DNA of 64,000 bases from positions 853,501 through 917,500 of the forward strand of contig NC_083525.1 of the NCBI RefSeq assembly GCF_032362555.1, written 5' to 3'. The position numbers and the translations under genes were made by a program. The notes under the pieces are model-generated. The model was not told where the DNA came from and did not search any database. It worked only from the letters and a program-made list of their open reading frames with translations. This document shows positions 25,001-37,000 of the stretch, piece by piece; within the stretch, counting starts at the first letter, position 1; each line of letters begins with the position of its first letter. The DNA comes from Amyelois transitella (Eukaryota > Arthropoda > Insecta > Lepidoptera > Pyralidae).

Positions 25001-28000
25001 AATTATTAAGTGTGTTATTATTATTTCTAATAAAATACGCAGTTTTTAATTCTAATATAATAAGTTTATATTAAACTTTTACACAATGTTATAACATGCA
25101 TTACGTACGTACCTACCGCGACAAGACAACAACAGGAACTTAATAAATACCAACTGTCAAAAAAAAGTATTGCCAACCTTTTTCTTTTTTTTTTAAGCAT
25201 AAACATTGCATATACTTTAACAAAGTGATGTATGAAATTGCCCATAAAAAAGAAAAAAAATATTATTTGATGTTTCAGTGCTGAAGAGATTGAAACTGGA
25301 TCCGAAATACGACGCGGCGGACGAGGAAGACGACACACTGCCCAAGCATCAGATCTGTATGACTCTGTCATGCCCGCAGTACTCAGGTGGTGTGTGTCCA
25401 CATCAGAGCAACACGCTGAAAGGGGCAAGCAATGATGACGCCAATGACGACTTGAATGCTATATCGGCTAAGGTAAGTAGGTTGGTAGGATAACTAAGGT
25501 AGGTAAGTAATAGATAGAGTGTGTGATATATATGTTCAAAGAAGTTTGAAATGTTATACAAACTCTTTTTTGTTATGTTCTTGTTTATCTGTGGCGCGGC
25601 GTCCCATGCGCGCGCATCTTAAAAATACATGGCATTCGTGTCCAAGCTATCCTGTGGTTTTATTGTATGATTATTTATAAATATCTATAAATATTCCAGT
25701 GTGGTTTTCGCCTCTTTAGAATTGAACCTTGCCGTGTGGTTCCCGGCACCAATAAAAAAAAGAATAGAATCACTCCATCTCGTTCCGATGGATGTTGTAA
25801 AAGACGACTAAGGGGTAGGCTCTCCCTTGCGAAAGATATTGAGTGGTTCTTTTCTAATATACATATAATCAAGTTTATATCTCCTACGGTGTAGACAGAG
25901 CCAACAGTCTTGAAAAGGTTGATTTTGTTCAGCTGTTTGGCTTAGTGATGGAATTGAGATTCAAATAGTGGCAGGTTGCTAGCCCATCGCCTAAAAGAGG
26001 AATCCCAAGTTTATAAGCCTATCCCTATAAAACTAACCCGTATTGGATCAACCATGGTTACACATCCAGTTGGCTCAATATATTGCGTTACCTCGCGATG
26101 TTTTCCCTCACCATAAAAAAAGCTTTATACATACATATTTACATAAAATCACGCCTTTTTCCCGAAAGGGGTAGGCAGAGACTACATCCTTCCACTTGCC
26201 ACGATCTCTGCATACTCGTACTTCCTTCGCTTCATCCACATTCATAACTCTCTCTAGCTCGGCGGTGTCGGGTACTCTTGACCTGACCCTTCGCCAGGAC
26301 GTTCTTAATTTTAATGAAGCTTTATATTAACATAAACTCACGCCTCTTTCCCGGAGGGGTAGGCAGAGACTACCTCTTTCCACTTGCTACGATCCCTGCA
26401 TACTTCCTTTGCTTCATCCACATTCATAACTCTCTTCACGCAAGCTCGGCGGTTTCGGGCACTTTTGACCTGACCCTTCACCAGGACGTCCTTAATTTGA
26501 TCAAGATATCGCACATCCGATAAAATACTGTTACAAGTCGAAAAATCGTGATTTTGAGTTAAGTAAACCACTCGATCCATATTAAAATTCTCTATCAAAA
26601 TCAAATATCGTTGTAACTTTAGTTACAAAAATGTCCGCGTGAGGGCGTTGTGGCGGTTTATTACTAAGCAAGTTTTCGCATGACACGTCCTTGAATAGTG
26701 TTACGTGTCACATTGAAACGAGCGGTAGTGTTTGTCGTCCGCGTAAAAACCGTTGTAACTTGAAATAAGACACTAATACAGAAAAGGTAAGTGTATTATC
26801 CATTCAAGATTATTCTTATAAAATGTAATATTTTTTGTTACAACAATACTTGTCCTAACAATTTATCTTGTAGTTGGTTTATATTTGTAATATAATGTTA
26901 CATTTCAGTTTATAACAAATAAAATACCCAGTACTATCTTGAAAAGTGATACATTTTAATTTGCCACCTTATATCAGATAAAAATATTACAGTCTTCAAA
27001 TTCATTAATAGAAAAATATTGTAATATTATGAGTTGTTGCAGTTTTTAATAATTTGTTTGTTTGATATTTTTTGTAATTTAAGTAAGATAGAGATTAATT
27101 TTGCCATATTACCCTATTCAACATTTTTCCAAAAGATTTTTATTTATAATTTAAAACAACGTAACCGTTATTTAACTTTATTACCATATTTGAGAAACCA
27201 ATTTGTTTGCATTATACTGTTTGGTTTAATTTAAATAGAACGAATTGTCATTGTAACTATGTTTATGATGATAATGTCTTACATCGTATCATTAAAAGTA
27301 TCTAAATGTAGCATTGTTTGAAATTATAATGGTATATTCTACTTCATAAATTTTTAAATAAGTACCTACCTACCTCTTAGCTGCGACAAAAATATGTTGT
27401 ATCTGTATGTAGGTACTTAGCACTTAGTTACTGATTATGTCCATATTTTAAATAACACTTTCAGGCTTGAATAATGAGGAGAGTCGACAGAATATTGGAT
27501 TTGGCAAAAGCATTAAAGGACGAAGGTAAATAACAGTATAATAACAGATTCATCACTGGTTATTGGTTAACTATAATTAATAATTGGTTAAACATGAATT
27601 TAAAATTATTAATTTTGTCGATGTTATGTTGCTGACCAAATTGTTTTTTTCAGAATCCGATAATATACGAGAGAAAGAGAATATTGAGCCTACCGTTTCG
27701 CCTTCAATAATACGTAAGTAGTATTTGGCTTTAACCTTCTCTTTTAATTTTTCAGGATAAATGACTTATCATACACATAAACTTTTAACGCTTTTTTTAT
27801 ATTTGATTTCAGATTCTACTCATGGCGCTAATCCTATACAAGACAATATTTCTAAAGAAAAATCGTCATCAGATTCTTCAAACACATCGAGTTCCAGTTC
27901 GTCGTCATCATCCTCATCGGATACAGTATCTATCATAGAAGGCTCCGAAGCCAGCTTTATAGAAGACTCCGATGATTCCGTAAGAGATCCTGATTTTGTA

Positions 28001-31000
28001 AGACCAAATAATAAAGGAGTTGTTATAAGTGAAACCGATGATAGTGATCATGAAGATGCTTCTGGCCTATCAACTGTTGTTATAGAACCTGTACCAACAT
28101 CATCAAACAATTTGCAATCTCTAACTGGTTTAGATTCACAGAGGAAAAATACAAGGAAACGTGTAGCAAATCCTAAAGAGTGGAGGCAAAATAAAGCAAA
28201 GTTTCTTCGAAACGCAGGTTCTTGTTTTCTATTCTGATAATGCCAGTGGTCAGAATAAAAACCGCTTTATAACAGCAATTTACATGTATTGTGTAATTAA
28301 ATTTGATAATTTAAATTCCATTACGCACAAATTTCTCATTACCGGTCATACACAAAATGAAGGGGATGCCGTACATTCGGTTATTGAAAAGAGTATCAAA
28401 AGGCATCTCAAATCCGGGCCTATTTACGAACCTTCACAGTATATACAGATTATGAAAGGTGCTAAAAAATCTGGTGAGAAATATAACGTCAACGAATTGT
28501 CTTACCATGATTTTATATCTTTGAAAAAGTTGGCAAACGACTTGAAAATGAAAACAATAACAAAAATTTCTGAAATGAAAGTTATTAAAATTGAGGCTGA
28601 ATCCCCGGATATTTTGTACTACAAAAATTCTTTTGCTGATGAAGATTTTTCTACATTAAAACTATTAAAAACCATTCCTATATTACCTCCTTTGAAGCCT
28701 GCTTATTTGGGACCAATAGCTTTAAGTGAAAATAAAAAGTCTGATTTAAAAAGTCTGTTAAAGTCTAATCATATACCTAAGTTCTATGAAGGATTTTATA
28801 AAAGTCTTTTCCAAGATAATGATTAAGTGTTGTTTACTAAGTATGTTCTGTAGGCTGTGATTATTTTACTAAGATTACTAGCAAGGGTATTATTGATAAG
28901 AGGATTATTGATTATGTCATTAAGTACAAAAATTTTATTAGTTTCATAGAAGAGCGAAGTAATACCTAGTAATAAGGTATTTTTTTCGAAGTTAAAGATT
29001 GTTAAGTTTTTTTGTGTTCTCATAATTGTAGGTTGTGTTTTTTGTTACTACGAGTATTATTACTGTACGGGTATTGATTATAGGGTTGATTATGTGCCAT
29101 ATTTTATTAACGTACCAAATTGTCTCTCATTAGATTAAAGTGTAAAGTGTAGTTTACGGAGCTTGAGATAGAGAAACTATCTAAAGTAACGATTTATTAA
29201 TAATGTAAGTATAATAAATAATAATTTTGTTATATTCATTATTGTTTGCTAAACTATTTCATTAAACTGATTAAAAAATATATATTGCAACATTATTTGA
29301 CTAATTGTTTTATTTCTATTTTCTATTTTTTTTTCTCTAATATAACGTTATAAAGAAAGTCAGCTGTAGGGTAACTGACAAATATACATAAAAGTCTAAA
29401 AATACGCATTTTCAGCTTTCCAAACATATATATAACATGTAATTATTGTTAAGACAAAATGCGAAAAAAAGCTTTGATGTGACTTGAATAGTTTTTTGGC
29501 CTTCCTGAAAAAGGTTAAATTTTGACTTAAAACAGTATTTTATCGGATGTGCGATATGTTCGTCTAGGTCTTCCCACCCCGACCTTTCCCTCCACACTCT
29601 CCTTGTATATCTGCTTAGTCAACCTGTTTTCATTCATCCTCTCCACATGACCGAACCATCTCAACATACCCTTTTCTATTCCTGTAACTACATCTTCTTT
29701 CACATCACAACATTCCCTTATCACTTTATATTAACAATATTATATTTCCCAGATGGAAAAAACGGGGGATTCGAGCGAGCTGTCGGACTCGGACTGCGAG
29801 CACTTGACGGCGGCGGTGAAGAAGCGCTCGCCGCGGCGCCGGCGCAGGCTGTCGCTGCGCGCGGGCGCGGACGCCGCCAGCCTGCTGTCGGCCGTGGACC
29901 AGCAGCTGGGCCAGCTGGACCAGCGGCTGCTCAAGCTGCTGGCGTGGCAGCGGCTGCAGCAGGTACCCCCCCCTCCGTGCGCCCCCTCCTTGCCATTTTG
30001 AGAGCATCCTGGCATTTCACCACGATGCCCTATCCGGGAATCTTGCTGTAACAGGCGACCAGTAAGTAGCTGGCCAGGGTCGGGGAGTGACCCTGGTGAG
30101 GCAGTAGGTGCGCACGATAAAGAGCAGGTACCCCACCAGCTCGAATAGACGCTGCACATATTCCTTTGAATAGCTTAAATCTTATATTTTATGTTTGGTT
30201 AGCCGGCTTGTGCCGTGTGGTTGCCCGGCACCTATAGAAGAAAAGAATAGAACCAATCCATGCATTTCTCATGGATGTCGTAAAGACGACTAAGAAATGG
30301 GCTTATAAATATAGATTTATAGATAATATATAATAATAGATAAAGGCGTGATTGTATGTATGTTTATGTTTAGATAAGAAACAGAGGACCCAAAAGAGAG
30401 CCTTGTGGGACACCAAAAAACATTGGCTTTAACTGAGATGTTATTTCATATAAAATATCCCGTTTTTTTTTCACATTTTCCATTATTTCTTTGCCCCTTA
30501 TAATTGCAGCGTGATGTTTCATATCTGAAGCCTTCCTCGAAAAATGGTCTATTCAACGCAAAAAGAATTTTTCATTTCGGACCAGTAGTCCCTGAGATTA
30601 GCGCGTTCAAACAAAAAACAAACTCTTCAGCTTTATATTATTAGTATAGATTATGGAACATTTCAAATATCACATAATAATCATATCATTTGGTAACACA
30701 ACATTGGTTGACGTCAAAGGGACGCCAGGTTAGGTGTAACGCCTGGGGAACCGCGCGACAGACGTTGAGTCTGAGACTCCAATCTATAAAAATTTTAATA
30801 TCGCGGTTTAGACTCTCTCTCATCTCTGCGTGTACCCTCCACAAAATGTTTCTGGTCCCCGAGGTCCGCTTTCTGACTTCTCTCCACCTGGTCACGTACG
30901 TTACGGAGATGAAGAAAATATCAAAATCAAAAATCAAAAATGTTTTATTTTCTGAAACAGATAATGATCTTATAACTAGGTGTTGGAGTCTCCTTTTAAG

Positions 31001-34000
31001 CTATCAAAAGATGCTTGTGTCAGGAGGCTCCGCTCCTCTTATTAACATAACAGTAATTATGATCTAGTTACTTGTATTGAATTACAAAAAAATAAATAAA
31101 ATCAACTAAGAATACAAAAACTTATCCATGAACAATCCATGAACAGTTCCGCTTCAGAATAGGTAAGATTCAATAGCCATCTATTTAGAATATCTTTTAC
31201 AACATATTGAGTATATTTCTAGTTGTTTGTTAGCTTTGTTGTATAGATAACAAGACCGTTTATCATATTGAATACTGGCAAAATGGGTTTTTGTAATTGG
31301 TAACTCAACGACATTATGTTTTCGTAATTCACGTCACGTAAGGCTACCGCTGACATGGGAGTTCCTCCTTCCGTGATACTCCAGACACTCCAGCGCAGCA
31401 TGATCATTTTCGTGGCCACGTCTCGTTGCCATATTGTTATTAGGACATGCGTAATGATTGATTTAAGTCCCGCTCTTTTAGCCTGACCGGCATTTAGCGC
31501 GTGACGGTCTTGATTTCGCTTCATACATACATACATAAAATCACGCCTCTTTCCCGGAGAGGTAGGCAGAGACTACCTCTTTCCACTTGCCACGATCTCT
31601 GCATACTTCCTTCGCTTCATCCACATTCATAACTCTCTTCATGCAAGCTCGGCGGTTTCGGGTACTTTTGACCTGACCTTTTACCAGGACGTCCTTAATT
31701 TGATCAAGATACGTTCGTCTAGGTCTTCCCACTCCGACCTTTCCCTTCACACTCTCCTTGTATATCTTGTAGTCAACCTGCTTTCATTCATCCTCTCGAC
31801 CAAACCGTCGCTTCATCGTAATGATTTAGCTTCCTATGGCATAAGATCCCTGGTAATGCGTTCAGGTGCTAGTGGGCGAGCGTTGCTACGGGCCGTGGAA
31901 GGAGTCGGCGCTGAGCGGGCGCGCCGCCGCCGCCGTGCACGCCAGCGTGGACCGCGGCCGGCTCGCGCGGCTCGGCTTCCGGCCCTACACGCTGCCCAGC
32001 CAGCTGCTCAGCAGCCAGGACCGCGCCCACATCGCCGCCACAGGTACAGTGGCCAGCGTGGACCGCGGCCGGCTCGCGCGGCTCGGCTTCCGGCCCTACA
32101 CGCTGCCCAGCCAGCTGCTCAGCAGCCAGGACCGCGCCCACATCGCCGCCACAGGTACAGTGGCCAGCGTGGACCGCGGCCGGCTCGCGCGGCTCGGCTT
32201 CCGGCCCTACACGCTGCCCAGCCAGCTGCTCAGCAGCCAGGACCGCGCCCACATCGCCGCCACAGGTACAGTGGCCAGCGTGGACCGCGGCCGGCTCGCG
32301 CGGCTCGGCTTCCGGCCCTACACGCTGCCCAGCCAGCTGCTCAGCAGCCAGGACCGCGCCCACATCGCCGCCACAGGTACAGTGGCCAGCGTGGACCGCG
32401 GCCGGCTCGCGCGGCTCGGCTTCCGGCCCTACACGCTGCCCAGCCAGCTGCTCAGCAGCCAGGACCGCGCCCACATCGCCGCCACAGGTACAGTGGCCAG
32501 CGTGGACCGCGGCCGGCTCGCCTGCCACGGGTTCCGGCCCTACACTCTCTTCGTGTGTTTGAAATAACACTCGTCATGGCAATGTTTCGACTCCCGAAGA
32601 CCACCTTCCAGCTTTTTTCCAGCCAGCAAAGGTCGCGGAAGTCAGATGGAAGTCGCTTCGTGTAAAAACCTGACTCACCCAATCCAGGATTCATGTTATA
32701 TACTAGGGATTCCTCTTTTAAGTGATTGGCTAGCAACCTGTCACTATTTGAATCTCAATTCTATTATTAAGCCAAACAGCTGAACGTGGCCTTTTCAGTC
32801 TTTTGATGTCTGTTAGCCCTGTCAACCCCGCAAGGGATATAGACGTGATTGTATGTTATGTTATGTAAATAATATGTTCTCTTTCAGTATTCGGCGAGCC
32901 GAAATCATCTCCGCCTCGCGCGGATCTGAAGCTGTGTCCGGCGCCGCACGTGCCCGCCAAAGCGACGCTCTGCGAACTACTGAGACCAACCAGGTATTAA
33001 TCATTTCTACATTCATTCATGTTTTTTAATGTAGACAAAATTCAAAATTTTTATTCATTACTATAGGATATATCGCTTAATAATTGTCAAAACGTATGGT
33101 TTAACAACATTGGTTGACGTCAAATAAATAACTTAAAAACTAAGTTTATTGCCGCTTCCAAGGCTTCAGTGCAGAAGAAGCGGTAACAAACTGCACTGCA
33201 GCATTTTCTTCAACAACGTTAACTTCACAATATTACAATCACAATAAGACAATGTGCATTCGTCCACGATGTAGTTTTAAAGAGATCTATATTTGTAAAT
33301 TGACGTCCGATGAAAATGCTGCAGTGTAGTTTGTTCGCCGCTTCTTTTACACATGCCCTTTGGAAGTGGTAGTAGTTACTTATAATTAGATTTAAGTTAT
33401 GTGACGTCAATAAGTGATACTTTGTATCCAATTTTGAAAATAAATCTATTCTATTCTATTATAGTTACTATAGTTTAGTGTGTGTATACGGGGTGTGAAA
33501 TACTTCTATTGGATTCTGTTCCTGCCTGAAATGTTGTAAAGAGGGTTTTCCGAATCAGGTTTATATTTTACTAGCTGTGCCCGCAACTTCGTCCGCGTCG
33601 AATATTTATTATAGGCATCATTGAAGTCCTCAAGGATGACTCATTCTCCCCGTTTTTTTTTCACATTTTCCATTATTAATTGGCTCCTTATAATAGCAGC
33701 GTGATGTTATATAGCCTAAAGCCTTCCTCGATAAATGGTCTATTCAACGCAAAAAAAATTTTTCAATTCGAACCAGTAGTTCCTGAGATTAGCGCGTTCA
33801 AACAAACAAACAAACTCTTCAGCAGATATTCAACTAGCGACCTGAGTTTGAAGTAATGACATTAGTTTGAATACTAACCGATGCTCTTACGGTGAGGGAA
33901 AACATCGTGAGGAAACCTGCACATTCAGGCAACTGGATGTGTAACCATGATCGATTCAATACGGGTTAGGTTTACCTGCAAAGTTTGCAGAGGTCAGATG

Positions 34001-37000
34001 CAAGTCGCTTCGTGTAAAAACCTGACTCACCCAATCCAGGATCCATGGTCAAAGGCACACCCCGGGCTCCTCTCCAGAGTTGTGAGGATGCAACCTTGAC
34101 TAAACCACCAGGAGGAGGAAGGTCAACTTTGCAGTGCAGTTTGTTACCGCTTCTTCTGCACTGACGCCTTGGAAGCGGCAGTAAACTTAGTTTTAAGTAG
34201 TTTATTTGACGTCAACCAATGTTTTGAAACCAAACGTTTTGACAATTATTAAGCGATATGAAGTATCGTATAATAATGAATAAAAATTTTGAATTTGAAT
34301 TGAATTTGAACTAGCGACCCGCTCCGGCTTCGCACGTGTAGCATTTATAAAATATGTACATGATTCGGAAAACCCTCTACAACATTTCAGACAGGAACAG
34401 AATCCAATAGAAGTATTTGACACCACATCAAATAATTTTTATAAGTAGCTCAAATGTGTGGTATTTTCATGTAATGCAATCGATGTATATAAATTTGATG
34501 TCGTGTGATTTATTATATAGAACCACTCCGTATCTTTCACGTGGACGTCGTAAAAGGCGCTTAATAATATATGCTTGGGATATATACTTTGCGAGACTGT
34601 TGGCTCTGTCTACCCCGTAAGGAATAAAGACGTGATTATATGTTTGTATGTATACCTACAGAATAAGTACCTATCTGACATATTGTCTTATAATATTGCT
34701 AAAATTTGGTTTTTTCTTTGTAATATAATTTAATCTATTTAATATAAATTTCCAGCAAGCTGTCTTGGTATTGTTTTATCATATTGCTCAAATTTAGGTA
34801 TTTTCTTTGTAATATAATTTAATTAATTCAATATAAATCTCCAGCAGCGGCCTCGGAGATGCCCTGGGCCCCCCGATCGCGATGCGTCTCTCCTCGCTCT
34901 CGGTGGGGACCGACAGCGGCTGTGACGTCACGCTGTACAAGCCGGGCTGCCGGGCGTTGTCCAAGCGGCACGCCGTCATCTTCCTGGACGAGGTGAGCGG
35001 CGGGAATGGGGGGGTAGGCAGCGGTTATCGTCTCCCAGCGGGGACGGACAGTCTCTGAATCTTGACGGCCTCTGTGGCGCAGCGGTAGTGACACCGGAGG
35101 TCCCGGGTTGGAATCCCGGCCAGGGCATGATGAGAAACGAACTTTCTCCGATTGGCCTGGATTTTAATTTGCAATGCGATTCAGTAGAAACTTTGTATTA
35201 ATCATGTGAAGTTATATCTGTATAATGTGCCGTGTGGTTCCCGGCACTAATACAAAAAAGAATTGGACCACTCCATCTCTTTCCCATGGATGTCGTAAAA
35301 GCCGACTAAGGGGTAGGCTTATAAACTTGGGATTCTTCTTTTAGGCGATGGGCTGGCAACCTATCACTATTTGAATCTCAATCCTATCTTAAAGCCAAAT
35401 AGCTGAACGTGGCCTATCAGTCTTTACAAGACTGTAGGCTCTGTCTACCCCGTAAGGGATATAGACGTGATTATATGTATGTCTGTATGTGAAGTTATAT
35501 TTTCTTTTCAGAAGAGATATATAATTTTTTTTTTGTATTTCAATTGTTTCTAACAGGTGACGCGTCACTTCGAACTGATCAACTACTCGGAGTGGGGCTC
35601 CCTGGTGAACGGGGTGCTGTACGCGTGCGACGCCGCGCCGGAGCGCCGCGCCGCGCCCGCCGAGGCTGCGCACGCGCACACGGCGCACGCGCACGCGGCG
35701 GACACGGCGGACGCGCGCGGCGAGCCGGCCGCGCCCGACGGAGCCGCGGCCCGCGCGCGCGCCGTCAGGGAGCTCGTGGGGAGCAAGGCGCCGCTCAGGT
35801 CACTGATACGTACATCCTACTACTATTATAAAGGCGAAAGTTTGTATGGATGTTTGTTACTCTTTCACGCAAAAACTACTGAACCGATTACCATGAAATT
35901 TGGTATGTAAGTAGCTGAAGACCCAGAATAACACATAGGCTACCCCTTTTTATCCCAGAGTTCCCGCGGGATTTATAGGGTTTCCATGCGGATGAAGTCG
36001 CGGGCGGCCTCTAGTACATACATACATCTATATCTCTGGCGCGGTACGCACGAGTCAATACACTTGAAAACACTGGTGGGCCACGTTCAGCTATTTGGCT
36101 ATTATACAGGGTGACTTTTAATTCAACTGCATAATTTTAACTGTTAAGTGTACTCATCTAAAGGATATTTAAAAACGTTAAAAGAAAAATATCGGTTCAT
36201 ATTTCAGAAAGAACGAAAAAAAAGTATGAAAATCCATGATCCTAAATACGTCATATCACCCCGGCCGGCGGAAAAGCGACGCGTATGATTCAGAGGTCAA
36301 CGACACAATTCATTCAGCTGAGCGATCTCGACAAATATAATTTAATTTTCAGACATTTATTTACATGTTTAGTTTTAATTTCTTTTTGTAGTATTGGTCT
36401 TTAATAAAGCGTGTGACGTAGTTTTTGAGGGTTTTTTTAAATGTGAAAATGATGCGTTTAATTTAAATAAAAATAGGCTCAAACAGCTCAGAAGCATGGG
36501 TATAGTCTATGTTTAAAAGGATGCAGTTGTGAGGGTTTTTTTAAATGTGAAAATGATGACGTTTAATTTAAATAAAAATAGGCTCAAACGGCTCAGAAGC
36601 ATGGGTATAGTCTATGTTTAAAAGGATGCAGTTGTTTTAAAAGTCTCCCTGTATATCTCTGGCGCGGTACGCACGAGTCAATAGACTTGAAAACACTGGT
36701 GGGCCACGTTCAGCTATTTGGTTATTATATTTCACTAGCGACCCGCCCCGTCTTCGCACGGGTGCAAAATTATAAATGTTATTATATCTACATAAAAACC
36801 TTCCTCTTGAATCACTCTACCTGTTACAAAAAACCGCATCAAAATCCGTTGCGTAATTTTAAAGATTTAAGCATACAGACAAACAGGCTAAAATAGCGAC
36901 TTTGTTTTGTACTATGTAGTGATATATCGCACCTTTAGAATTATAGAGACCTTATCCAAAAAAAGTAGAAACAGCGAAAACCGAAACCGATCTCAAACCG

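Noticed and set aside
31700-32665. Long open frames on both strands over the exon 11 repeats (up to 321 codons)
   Set aside because: They arise because a GC-rich 111-bp unit has no stop in several frames; only the PHF12 frame encodes recognisable sequence.
35544-35831. Alternative frames over PHF12 exon 14 rich in Arg and Ala
   Set aside because: Shadows of the GC-rich exon; the PHF12 frame joins correctly on both sides.
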